This document shows, piece after piece, positions 54,979 through 64,000 of a DNA stretch of 64,000 bases. The DNA is taken from assembly GCA_947473355.1 (NCBI GenBank), contig CANJCQ010000005.1:1-64000 (forward strand), given 5' to 3'. This DNA comes from Sphingomonadaceae bacterium (GTDB lineage: Bacteria > Pseudomonadota > Alphaproteobacteria > Sphingomonadales > Sphingomonadaceae). The notes under the pieces are model-generated. The model searched no databases, was not told the origin of the DNA, and saw only the letters and a program-made list of their open reading frames with translations. The translations under genes were made by a program, and so were the position numbers. Each line of letters opens with the position of its first letter. Positions within the stretch are counted from its first letter, which is position 1.

Positions 54979-57128
54979 GGATCAATATCCACCGCCACCC
55001 TTACTCCTTGCGGAAACCTCAGCGGGTCCAGCCAACCCCGGATCACCCGTTGCAATTCGCTGCTCCGCCGCGCGTTGATCAGTAGGCGGTAGCGATACCT
55101 TCCGCGCAGCAGCGACATCGGCGCAGGCGCGGGGCCGTGGATGGCTATGTCGGGCAGGCGGGGGCGGACACCGCCGATGGCGCGGGCGGCGTCGCGCGCC
55201 TCCGCTTCGTCTTCGGATGAGACGATGATCGCGGCCCAGCGGCCGAAGGGCGGAGCGCCGGCATCGCGGCGGGCTTCGGCTTCGGCGGCATAGAATGCAT
55301 CGCGGTCGCCGGCGGCAAGCGCGGCGATGACCGGGGCATCGGGGTGGCGCGTCTGGATCAGCACTTCGCCCTGCTTGGCCCCGCGCCCGGCGCGGCCTGC
55401 GACCTGGGCGATCTGCTGATAGCTGCGCTCGCCCGCGCGCAAGTCGCCGCCTTCGAGGCCGAGATCGGCATCGACCACGCCGACCAGTGTCAGTTCGGGG
55501 AAGTGATAGCCCTTGGTCACCAGCTGGGTGCCGATGATCACGTCGATCAGGCCTTCCTCGGCCATGGCGACGAAGTCGGCGATGCGCTCGGGGGTGTTGA
55601 GGGTGTCGGATGTGGCCATGGCGACACGGGCTTCGGGCATCAGCTCGGCCACCTCATCGGCGATACGCTCCACCCCTGGGCCGCAGGCGACGAGGCAGTC
55701 CTGAGTGGCGCATTCAGGGCAGGCATTGGGCACCGGCGTATCGTGGCCACAGTGGTGGCAGGCGAGGCGCTGCGAGAAGCGGTGTTCGACCAGCCAGGCT
55801 GAGCAATTGGGACACTGGAAGCGATAGCCGCAGTGACGGCACAGGGTGAGCGGGGCATAACCGCGCCGGTTGAGGAACAGCAGTGACTGCTCGCCGCGCG
55901 CAAGCCGCTCGCGCATCTCTGCGACAAGGCGCGGGGCGAGCCAGCGGCCGCGCTCGGGTTCTTCCTTGCAGAGGTTGACGATGGATATTTCGGGCAAGGT
56001 CGCCCCGCCAAAGCGGGCGGGAAGGTCGATCTTGCGATAGACCCCGGCCTCGGCCAGCTGCATCGATTCGAGCGCCGGGGTAGCACTGGCGAGTATCACC
56101 GGGCAGGCCTCGAACCGCGCGCGGATCACCGCGACATCGCGCGCATTATAACGCACCCCATCGTCCTGCTTGAACGAGACTTCATGTGCCTCGTCGACCA
56201 CCAGCAGGCCGAGCCGGGCATAGGGCAGGAACAGCGCTGAGCGCGCGCCGACCACCACCTGCGCTTCTCCGCTCGCAATTGCCCGCCACGCCCGCCGCCG
56301 CTCGCTGGCCTTGATCGAGCTGTGCCACAGCACCGGAGCCACGCCGAAGCGGGTCTCGAAGCGGCGCAGGAAGTGTTCGGTCAGTGCTATTTCCGGGAGC
56401 AGGACGAGGACCTGTTTGTCGGCCTCGATCGCGGCAGCAATGGCTTCAAAATAGCACTCGGTCTTGCCTGAGCCGGTGACGCCATCGAGCAGGAAGGGGG
56501 CGAACTTGCCGCCATTTACTGCGGCGACGAAAATGTCGGCAGCGGCTTGCTGGTCGACGGTCAGTTCAGGCACGGCGAACTGGGCGCGCGCGCGCGGGTA
56601 GGGCCGATCGAGATCGACAGTCACCGCCTCCAGAATTCCTGCATTCAGCATGCCGCGCAGCACGCCGTCTGAGACGCCTGCGATCTCGGCCAGCTCGCGA
56701 ATCGAGGCTTGCTCGCCTTGCAGCGCGTCCATGGCGACGGCGCGCTGGGGAGTGAGGCGCTCCGGCTCCAGCCCGCTCAGGCGATATTCGCTGGTCGTGC
56801 CGCCGCCTTTGAGCGCTGCACTGCTCGAGAGCGCCATCCGCGCGACCGACTGGATGGGCGCGCAATAATAGTCAGCGGTCCATTCGATCAGGCGGCGCAG
56901 CGGCGCGGAGAGCGGCGGCACGGGCAGGACTTCGATCAGCGGGCGCAATCTGCTGTCGGCGACCTGTTCGCCCGGCAGCCGGTCCGCCTCCCAGACAATT
57001 CCGACGATCTGGCGCGGCCCCAGCGGGGCGAGCACGACCGAGCCGATTTCGATTTCCATGTCCGCTGGGACGCGATAGTCCAGCACGCTGAGGACGGCGT
57101 TGAAAACGAGGAGTCGGGCGCGGTTCAT
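54963..57128 (-). CDS. priA: Primosomal protein N' (replication restart helicase)
   Basis: LLDGVTGSGKTECYF, VDEAHEVSFKQDDGVRYNARDVA, zinc-binding CRHCGYRFQCPNC. Confidence 0.96.
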   Translation of the reverse strand: MNRARLLVFNAVLSVLDYRVPADMEIEIGSVVLAPLGPRQIVGIVWEADRLPGEQVADSRLRPLIEVLPVPPLSAPLRRLIEWTADYYCAPIQSVARMALSSSAALKGGGTTSEYRLSGLEPERLTPQRAVAMDALQGEQASIRELAEIAGVSDGVLRGMLNAGILEAVTVDLDRPYPRARAQFAVPELTVDQQAAADIFVAAVNGGKFAPFLLDGVTGSGKTECYFEAIAAAIEADKQVLVLLPEIALTEHFLRRFETRFGVAPVLWHSSIKASERRRAWRAIASGEAQVVVGARSALFLPYARLGLLVVDEAHEVSFKQDDGVRYNARDVAVIRARFEACPVILASATPALESMQLAEAGVYRKIDLPARFGGATLPEISIVNLCKEEPERGRWLAPRLVAEMRERLARGEQSLLFLNRRGYAPLTLCRHCGYRFQCPNCSAWLVEHRFSQRLACHHCGHDTPVPNACPECATQDCLVACGPGVERIADEVAELMPEARVAMATSDTLNTPERIADFVAMAEEGLIDVIIGTQLVTKGYHFPELTLVGVVDADLGLEGGDLRAGERSYQQIAQVAGRAGRGAKQGEVLIQTRHPDAPVIAALAAGDRDAFYAAEAEARRDAGAPPFGRWAAIIVSSEDEAEARDAARAIGGVRPRLPDIAIHGPAPAPMSLLRGRYRYRLLINARRSSELQRVIRGWLDPLRFPQGVRVAVDIDPYSFV

Positions 57129-57175
57129 CTTGTTGCATATAGTCAGTTGTTTTTGCTCTCGGGAAGGAGTTGGAC

Positions 57176-57859
57176 ATGGTCGCATATGAATTGAACACAG
57201 TTGGGCGCAGGACATTCCTCGCAGGCGCCGCCGCAACGGGGGTGCTGGCACTTTCGGCATGCGATTCCCTGCCGGCACTCAGCCTGACCGAGGCCATCCG
57301 CCGTCTGCTCACCCGGGCCAGCCGTGCTGCCTTCGCGCGGCTGACGGCGCCGGGCGGGTTCTATGACAGCGAGCTTTCCCGACTCGATCTGCCGGATGTG
57401 TTCGGCAGCCGCGGCGGTGTCTTGCAGAACATCCTGACTTCGGCCGTGTTCAAGACCCGGCTGCAGCGCGAATTCAACCATATCGCCGAACGCGGTGCCC
57501 GCCGCGCCGCGCCGCTGGTTGCCGATGCCGTGCGCATGATCGGAATCGATAACGCGCGCGACCTCATCCGGGGTGGGCCTACCGCTGCGACCGGCTTTTT
57601 GCGCCAGTCGATGGGGGTAAGCCTGATTGAGGCGATGGTGCCGGAATTGGGCGAAGGCATGCGGTTGGCCAGTGATCCGATTGTCGGCCAGGCGATTGCG
57701 GCGCTGACCGGGGTCGATGTGGGGACTGTTGCCCGCTCGCTGTCATCGCGTGCCGATGAGGCGATCTGGGGCGAAATCGGGCGGCAGGAAGCAGACATCC
57801 GGGCCCATCCGGAGGCCACCAATGATCCGGTGCTGATCGGGGCGCTCAAAGCGCTCTGA
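57176..57859 (+). CDS. DUF4197 domain-containing protein with Tat-like/lipoprotein leader
   Basis: RRTFLAGAAATGVLALSAC; GGVLQNILTSAVFKTRLQREFNHIAERGARRAAPLV. Confidence 0.8.
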   Translation: MVAYELNTVGRRTFLAGAAATGVLALSACDSLPALSLTEAIRRLLTRASRAAFARLTAPGGFYDSELSRLDLPDVFGSRGGVLQNILTSAVFKTRLQREFNHIAERGARRAAPLVADAVRMIGIDNARDLIRGGPTAATGFLRQSMGVSLIEAMVPELGEGMRLASDPIVGQAIAALTGVDVGTVARSLSSRADEAIWGEIGRQEADIRAHPEATNDPVLIGALKAL

Positions 57860-57959
57860 CTGGTTGACCTGACTGGTTGACTCTGGCCATGCCGGGTCCG
57901 ATGGTGCGCGCCTGATCGGAGCGTCCTCAAGGTCGCCCGCAAGGCGAGAGGAGACGCCC

Positions 57960-59321
57960 ATGGCCACTGCGCTGCATACCCATTCCGAGGCCGAGCACCT
58001 GGTCAGCATGGTCGATCACGATGATCCCTTCGTGCTGGGCCATGCCGATCTCATCGAGAGCCAGCTTGAGGCTATAGGCGAGATTTTCCAGGACCGGCTC
58101 GGCAAGATCAAATTGCTCGGCAATCGCGCCGAAGAGGGTGGGATCAGCACGGTGCGATCGCTGCACGATGTCGTGCCGCTGCTTTTCGCGCATACCGCCT
58201 ACAAGAGCTATCCGGAGAGTTGGCTGCTCGAAGGCAAGTGGGACCGGCTCAGCAAGTGGCTCGACACAGTCTCGACCGAACGCGTCGAACCGATGGACAC
58301 CAGCCAGGTCCAAGGCCTCGACGACTGGCTGACCATGCTGGAGGAGCGCCAGCATTTCGTCTCCTGTTCCAGCGGCACCACCGGCAAATGCGCGATGATG
58401 AATGCGACTCAGGCGGATCTCGATTTTGCCGGCAAGAGCCTGCTGCAGGCGATCCGCTGGGGCGGGCTCGCGCCCAACCATGACCGGCGGATGATCAGCT
58501 TGGGTCAGGTCGCTGCCACCCCGCGCAACCGCGCGACCGGCGCGCCAATGGTCCAGGCCTTCAGTCCGCCCGATTTCCCACCCTTCGCGCCGAACGTGCC
58601 GCCGATCACGATTGGCGGGATCACCGAGATGGTGGTGCTGCGCAAGCGCATCGCCGAGGGTGTCGCCCAGCCGAGCGAGCTCGAATACTTTGAAGCGCAG
58701 GCAAAAGTGCGCGAAGCCTCGATCGAATCGTCGATCGAGCAAGCCGCGCAGGCGCTGATCGCCAACCGCGACTGGCCGCTGCATATCATGGGGCTGTTCG
58801 TGCCGCTCTATCAGGTGTCCAAGCGGGTGCGCGAGCTGGGCTTTAGCGGCAAGGATTTTCAGGAGAATACCACCTTCATCAGTGGCGGGTTGAAGCGGGT
58901 GGCCCTGCCCGACAACTACAAGGAGTTCGTCTTCGAGACGCTCAACATCAGTCAGGACCGCGCGCTGCAAAGCTATGGTATGCAGGAGCTCAGCACCAAT
59001 GCGCCGCGTTGTTCGGCCGGGCGCTATCACATGGCGCCGTGGACTGTGCTGATGCTGCTCGACGAGAGCGGCGAGAACCTGATCGAGCCCTGCTTCGACG
59101 GCGAAGTGGAAGGCCGCGCCGCCTTCTTCGACATGTCGATGCAAGGCCGCTGGGGCGGGGTGATTTCGGGCGACAAGATCCGCGCGACCTGGGCCAAGTG
59201 TGAATGCGGTCGTGCCAGCCCCTCGGTCGCTGATGATATCCAGCGCTTTGCCGACCTTGCCAGTGGTGACAAGATCGCCTGCTCGGGCACGATCGACGCC
59301 TATGTGCGCGGGGTCACCTAA
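57960..59321 (+). CDS. ANL/LuxE-like adenylate-forming family protein (function unknown)
   Basis: HFVSCSSGTTGKCAMM P-loop-like motif of the AMP-binding superfamily; ~453 aa. Confidence 0.65.
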   Translation: MATALHTHSEAEHLVSMVDHDDPFVLGHADLIESQLEAIGEIFQDRLGKIKLLGNRAEEGGISTVRSLHDVVPLLFAHTAYKSYPESWLLEGKWDRLSKWLDTVSTERVEPMDTSQVQGLDDWLTMLEERQHFVSCSSGTTGKCAMMNATQADLDFAGKSLLQAIRWGGLAPNHDRRMISLGQVAATPRNRATGAPMVQAFSPPDFPPFAPNVPPITIGGITEMVVLRKRIAEGVAQPSELEYFEAQAKVREASIESSIEQAAQALIANRDWPLHIMGLFVPLYQVSKRVRELGFSGKDFQENTTFISGGLKRVALPDNYKEFVFETLNISQDRALQSYGMQELSTNAPRCSAGRYHMAPWTVLMLLDESGENLIEPCFDGEVEGRAAFFDMSMQGRWGGVISGDKIRATWAKCECGRASPSVADDIQRFADLASGDKIACSGTIDAYVRGVT

Positions 59322-59360
59322 AAATGCAATTGGCCTGAAAATGCAATTGGCCTGCAACGA

Positions 59361-59389
59361 TTGACGCGGCGCGCGTCTGGTTATATTCT
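59361..59389 (+). promoter_or_regulatory. Possible promoter upstream of the amidohydrolase gene (TTGACG ... TATTCT)
   Basis: TTGACG 59361-59366, TATTCT 59384-59389, 17-bp spacer. Confidence 0.4.
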
Positions 59390-59455
59390 CAATGGCGATG
59401 ATGGGTTCGATATTGCGAATTCAATATTCTGAACTCAATAACGGGAGAGTAAGCG

Positions 59456-60655
59456 ATGAGCGAAGCAGACCCACTGTTCGGCAGTGCACTCAAGGAAGAC
59501 TGGACCTGGGGCCCGATTTTCGACGCCGACGTCCATATCGATCCCCCGCATGACATGTGGAAGGATTATCTGCCCGAATCGCAGAAGGCCAAGGCGCCGG
59601 TTATCGAGCACGCCGATGATTGCGACTACATCTGCTTCGAGGGCAATCGCCGCCCGGTGATGATGATCAACAACCAGGCCGGGCGCACCGGCAAGGAGTT
59701 CAAGATGGTCGGACGCCTGTCCGATCAGCGCAACACCTATGACCCGGCCAAGCGCCTCGCCGACATGGACCTCGATGGCATCGACCAGGCGATCTGCTTC
59801 GGCGGCGGCCCGCTGGGCAGCTTTGACAACGATCTCTATCTCGCCAGCTTCGAGGCCTACAGCCGCTGGGTGATGGACTGGGCGTCCAATGCGCCGCACC
59901 GCCTGTTCCCGGTCGGCCATTGTCCGATGCGCGACATCGATGAGACCATCGAACATGTCCACCGGCTCGCCAAGATGGGCTTCAAGATGCTCCAGCTTCC
60001 GGCATTCCCGCAGAACCCGGAAGCTTGGCGGACCTCTTCCAGCATCAAGAACATGAAGGACGGTCAGGTCTCTGCGCAGACCGGTGATCCCAAGGGCGCA
60101 CTGCAATATTCCGATCCGGAGTTTGACCGCTTGTGGAAAGTGCTGTGCGACTATGGCATGGTCATCACCTTCCATCTGGGTGGCCGCGTGCCGCGGTTCG
60201 GTCAGAAGGAGTTCTTCCTCGCCGACATGCCGATGAGCAAACTGGCCATGGCGGAACCGATTGGCATCTTCATCCATAACGGCATCTTTGATCGGTTCCC
60301 CGATCTGCGTATCGGTAGCATGGAAAGCGGCGTGGGCTGGTTCGCCTGGTTTGCCGAATACAATGATCGCACCTGGGAAAAGCAGCGCTTCTGGACTGAA
60401 AGCGTGCTCAAGAACCCGCCAAGCTACTACATGGACCAGAATATCTGGGGCTCGTTCATTCAGGACCGCCCGGGCATTCTGATGCGCGATCTGCCGGGCG
60501 GTAAGAACATCATGTGGTCGAGCGACTATCCGCATTCGGAAACGACTTTCCCGAACAGCCACGCCATTATCCGGCGCGATTTCGCCGGTGTGCCTGAGGC
60601 AGATATCCGCGACATCATCTGCAATAACGCCAAGCAGTTCCTGCGGATCAGCTGA
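59456..60655 (+). CDS. Amidohydrolase family (ACMSD-like) metal-dependent hydrolase
   Basis: FDADVHIDPPHDMWKDYLP; GGKNIMWSSDYPHSETTFPNSH. Confidence 0.88.
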   Translation: MSEADPLFGSALKEDWTWGPIFDADVHIDPPHDMWKDYLPESQKAKAPVIEHADDCDYICFEGNRRPVMMINNQAGRTGKEFKMVGRLSDQRNTYDPAKRLADMDLDGIDQAICFGGGPLGSFDNDLYLASFEAYSRWVMDWASNAPHRLFPVGHCPMRDIDETIEHVHRLAKMGFKMLQLPAFPQNPEAWRTSSSIKNMKDGQVSAQTGDPKGALQYSDPEFDRLWKVLCDYGMVITFHLGGRVPRFGQKEFFLADMPMSKLAMAEPIGIFIHNGIFDRFPDLRIGSMESGVGWFAWFAEYNDRTWEKQRFWTESVLKNPPSYYMDQNIWGSFIQDRPGILMRDLPGGKNIMWSSDYPHSETTFPNSHAIIRRDFAGVPEADIRDIICNNAKQFLRIS

Positions 60656-60686
60656 GGGGCGCAAGCCATCCCGGCTCTACTAATCC

Positions 60687-60825
60687 CGTCACCCTGAACT
60701 TGTTTCAGGGTCCATCAAGTCTCAAACGTGGTGCTATCCGCTAAGGATCAAGCCCCTCGGTTTGCTTGCAAATGCGCGCTCCGTTCGTGCTGATAAATTG
60801 ACCCTGAAACAAGTTCAGGGTGACG
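60687..60825. repeat. REP-type inverted repeat CGTCACCCTGAACTTGTTTCAGGGT / ACCCTGAAACAAGTTCAGGGTGACG
   Basis: Arms at 60687-60711 and 60801-60825, essentially perfect. Confidence 0.93.
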
Positions 60826-60865
60826 ATGGTTGAGTAATTTTGCGTGACAATCGGGAGGATACCTT

Positions 60866-62437
60866 TTGGCGACCAGTGCTAGCGAAGGGTCAATTCCCTC
60901 CACCGCTGCCAGCAGCATCCCGGCTGCGGCCTGGTATGCGCTGTTCATCCTCACTGCCGCCAACGCCCTGAACTATGCCGACCGGCAGATCGTCTCGATC
61001 CTGGCCCAGGCGATCAAGGCCGACCTGCACCTCGACGACGCCGATCTCGGCTTTATCCTCGGCACTGCCTTTGCCGTGTTCTATTCAGTCGTCGGCATCG
61101 CCATGGGGCGGATTTCCGACATGCTGCCGCGCAAGAAGGTGATGGCTTTCGGCACCGCGCTGTGGTCGACGATGACCGCGCTGGGCGGGGCCTCGACCAA
61201 TTTTACAATGCTGGGCGCGGCGCGGCTCGGCGTCGGCGTCGGTGAAGCCGTGGCCAACCCTTGCGGTCATTCGCTGGTCGCCGACATCTTTCCGCAGCGC
61301 AACCGCGCCGTGGCGCTCAGCCTGCTGATGACCGGTGTGTTCATCGGCCAGGTTGCGGCACTAGTGATCGGCGGCTGGTTCCTCCAGAACTGGAAGGATG
61401 TTTGCGCGTCTGTTCCCTATGCGGGAGCCTGCGCAATACCAGGCTGGAAGGCGGCTCTGTTCGCGGTCGGCCTACCCGGCCTGCCAGTGGCGCTGTTGCT
61501 GCTCACCCTGCGCGAGCCTGCTCGCGTCCAGAAGGACCGGGGCGGCACCTTTTCTATCCTGTTTACTGAGTTTGCCGCTGCCCTGCCGCCGTTCACCCTG
61601 CTGATGATCGGGCGCGAAGGCGGCCAGCGGGCGCTGATCCGCAATCTGATGCTTGCTGCCGCTACCATCGTGGTCGCAGGGGCGCTGATGCATTGGACCG
61701 GCGACCGGGCGCAGTGGGCGGCAACTGGCCTCGGTTTCTATGCCATCGTCACCTGGGCACAGGTGCAAAGCTATCGCGACGCGCCGCTCTTCAAACTGAC
61801 CTTTGGCGATCGCACTTTCCAGACCGCCGTCTCCGCCGCCGCCCTTATGGGTACGATGGGCGGCACGGTCGCGGTCTGGGCCGCGCCTTATGCCATCCGC
61901 ACTTTCGGCATCGCTCCGGGCAAGCTTGGCGCGATGCTGGCCACGGTCAACATCTGCGGGTCGATCATCGGGGTCGTTTCAGGCGGCTTTCTGACTGACA
62001 TGTGGAAGCGCCGCGACGCCCGCGCCCCGGTCGGCATCGGCGCCATTGCGGTGCTTGGCATGGTTCCTGCGATCATCTTCATGCTGAATGCGAAAACGCC
62101 CGCGCTGTTCTTTACCGGCAGCTTCATCCTCGCCTTGTTCCTGTCGTTCTGGAGCGGTTCGACCGCCGCCATGGTGCAGGATCTGGTGCTGCCCCGCATG
62201 CGCGGCGCTGCGGCGGCAGCCTATTCGCTGATCGCGATTGTCGTTGGCTCGGGCTTTGGCCCCTATTGGGCGGGCAAGGTCTCCAAGATGACCGGATCGC
62301 TCAATTCCGGGCTGCTCTCTATTCTGGTGCTTGCCCCGGTCTCGCTGCTGCTGCTGTGGCTGACCTCGCGGCGGCTGCCCACTCAAACTCCCGAGGCCCG
62401 GCTGGCGATAGCCCGGGCGGCGGGTGAACCAGTCTGA
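60866..62437 (+). CDS. MFS transporter
   Basis: NALNYADRQIVSILAQAIKADLHL; 12 TM-type pattern. Confidence 0.9.
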   Translation: MATSASEGSIPSTAASSIPAAAWYALFILTAANALNYADRQIVSILAQAIKADLHLDDADLGFILGTAFAVFYSVVGIAMGRISDMLPRKKVMAFGTALWSTMTALGGASTNFTMLGAARLGVGVGEAVANPCGHSLVADIFPQRNRAVALSLLMTGVFIGQVAALVIGGWFLQNWKDVCASVPYAGACAIPGWKAALFAVGLPGLPVALLLLTLREPARVQKDRGGTFSILFTEFAAALPPFTLLMIGREGGQRALIRNLMLAAATIVVAGALMHWTGDRAQWAATGLGFYAIVTWAQVQSYRDAPLFKLTFGDRTFQTAVSAAALMGTMGGTVAVWAAPYAIRTFGIAPGKLGAMLATVNICGSIIGVVSGGFLTDMWKRRDARAPVGIGAIAVLGMVPAIIFMLNAKTPALFFTGSFILALFLSFWSGSTAAMVQDLVLPRMRGAAAAAYSLIAIVVGSGFGPYWAGKVSKMTGSLNSGLLSILVLAPVSLLLLWLTSRRLPTQTPEARLAIARAAGEPV

Positions 62438-62464
62438 CAGGCCAACTTGACAGGAACGTGCACT

Positions 62465-63766
62465 ATGGAAGCCGCCGTACAAGACGTCCTCACTGCTGAT
62501 GATCCGCTCTATGACGAGCTTTACGACGTCACTAACGAGGCCATGGCGATCGGCAACTGGGTCGATGTCAATTCAATCATGCCGCAGCTTCACAAATTGC
62601 GCGCGGTTGCTCCGGTTCACAAAGGCCGGGTGCGCGAACTGCTGGGCTTGCCGCACCACGACCGGCACATCCGGTCGGCAGGGCGGCAGCATTTTACCGC
62701 GCTGACCTATGAGGCCTGCGAGGCGGCATTCCGCGATCCGCAGACCTTTTCCAATTCGGTGCAGGGCCATGCCAGCGATCTGGACAAATATTCGATGGGC
62801 ATCCTCGAAATGGATCCGCCGATGCACCGCGCCTATCGCCGCACCATCCAGCCCAAATTCCTCATGCCCGAGGCGATGGGCTGGTGGCGCAAGCGGACTA
62901 TCGACAACATCGTCCACCGGCTGATCGAACGTCTGGCCAAGGGGGAGCGCGCCGACCTCAACATCGATTACTGCGCCCGCATCCCGGTCTATACCATCAC
63001 CACGGCCATCGGCCTCGATGGCGACGACGCGCTGCGCTTCCGCCATGCCTATATGAATTCGACCAGCTCCAGCCGCAATGTGACGATGGAAGATCGCATT
63101 GCCAACGGCAGGATCGTCGAGGAAACAGTGCTTGGCCTGATCGCCGCGCGCCGGGCAAAGCCGCAGGATGATCTCGTTTCCTTCCTGCTCAAGACCAGGC
63201 TGATGCTGCCCGGCGAAGAGCCGCGTCCGCTGACCGATCGTGAGATCATGGCCCACGTCAAGCTGGTCATGGTCGCGGGCGGCGGCACCAGCTGGCGCCA
63301 GATGGGGATCACTCTGTTCGCGCTGTTGACGCATGTCGACCAGTTCGAACAGGTCAAGGAAGACCGCAGCCTGATCGGCGACGCCATTGAGGAAGCGCTG
63401 CGCTGGAACCCCACTGCGCCCTATTTCTATCGCATGGTGATGAAGGACACGACTTTCTATGGCATCGACATGCCTGAAGGCTCGGTTCTCGAACTGTGCC
63501 TCGGTCCAGCCAACCGCGATCCTTCGCGCTGGTCCAATCCCGACACATTCGACATGCACCGCGAGAAGCTGACCAACATGGCCTTGGGCCTCGGCACTCA
63601 CCGCTGCCTCGGCATGAATGTCGCGCGGGTCGAGATCGAAACCGGGATCAACGCGCTGCTCGATGCTTTTCCCAATCTGCGGCTGGATCCGGATGCGCCA
63701 GCGCCGTTCATTACCGGCGGGCTGGAGCAGCAAGGGCCGTCGGGGCTGCCGGTTTTGCTACGTTAG
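62465..63766 (+). CDS. Cytochrome P450
   Basis: EALRWNPTAPYFYRMVMKDTTFYGIDMPEG (ExxR); LGLGTHRCLGMNVARVE heme-ligand loop. Confidence 0.94.
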   Translation: MEAAVQDVLTADDPLYDELYDVTNEAMAIGNWVDVNSIMPQLHKLRAVAPVHKGRVRELLGLPHHDRHIRSAGRQHFTALTYEACEAAFRDPQTFSNSVQGHASDLDKYSMGILEMDPPMHRAYRRTIQPKFLMPEAMGWWRKRTIDNIVHRLIERLAKGERADLNIDYCARIPVYTITTAIGLDGDDALRFRHAYMNSTSSSRNVTMEDRIANGRIVEETVLGLIAARRAKPQDDLVSFLLKTRLMLPGEEPRPLTDREIMAHVKLVMVAGGGTSWRQMGITLFALLTHVDQFEQVKEDRSLIGDAIEEALRWNPTAPYFYRMVMKDTTFYGIDMPEGSVLELCLGPANRDPSRWSNPDTFDMHREKLTNMALGLGTHRCLGMNVARVEIETGINALLDAFPNLRLDPDAPAPFITGGLEQQGPSGLPVLLR

Positions 63767-64000
63767 TCCTGCTTCGCTGCCTGCTCGGGATAGGGGCCCA
63801 TCAGCATAAACAGCGTCGCGGATAGCAAGCAAACCGGCAGAATGCCCCACAGCGCCGGGACATAGCTATGGGTCAGGTCATAGACCCGGTTGAGGATCAC
63901 CGGTCCACCCGCGCCTGCCAGTGCAACGAAACCGCCGATCGTGCCAAACATCATTCCAAAACTCTCCGCCTTGAAATAGCGCGAGGTGAGATAGGCCAGA
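63763..64000 (-). CDS. MFS transporter, C-terminal part (truncated by window edge)
   Basis: Minus-strand frame LAYLTSRYFKAESFGMMFGTIGGFVALAGAGGPVILNRVYDLTHSYVPALWGILPVCLL... Confidence 0.75.
   Translation of the reverse strand, partial: LAYLTSRYFKAESFGMMFGTIGGFVALAGAGGPVILNRVYDLTHSYVPALWGILPVCLLSATLFMLMGPYPEQAAKQD

Noticed and set aside
57927-59357. 476-aa minus-strand ORF opposite the ANL-like gene
   Set aside because: Shadow ORF of a coding strand with recognisable motifs.

Overview
The window is a GC-rich alphaproteobacterial chromosome segment. A Sphingomonadales-type origin is inferred from gene content and REP style; it was not tested by alignment. It is mostly housekeeping: gatB, clpB, ccmC, pntAA/pntAB/pntB, dgt, gcvT-gcvH-gcvPA-gcvPB, atpH-A-G-D-C, ada and priA. 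It also holds a TonB receptor, two M16/DUF4139-type regions, a CpaF-type ATPase and a probable catabolic cluster (ANL/LuxE-like protein, amidohydrolase, MFS, P450). The main discoveries are as follows. (1) A selenium island, selD / selA-selB / thioredoxin-reductase-like, ends in a UGSC-type selenoprotein. The ORF track splits this gene at an in-frame TGA (26471-26473) that reads ...CMAC-U-GSC..., with a hairpin directly downstream that fits a bacterial SECIS. (2) A glycine riboswitch upstream of gcvT appears to have both variable stems replaced or extended by repeat elements: a 27-bp inverted repeat at the P2 position and a REP-identical 20-mer at P3. (3) REP/BIME palindromes sit inside genes: an in-frame ~32-codon insertion in the SelB GTPase domain, the leader of a DUF4139 gene, and the 3' end of a DUF559 endonuclease gene flanked by REPs. 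(4) Three homopolymer-associated frameshifts disrupt a prolyl-hydroxylase-like gene and a TonB receptor. (5) A sigma54-type response regulator carries GAFPGA in place of GAFTGA. All calls come from reading the sequence and the supplied ORFs; no database search was run.
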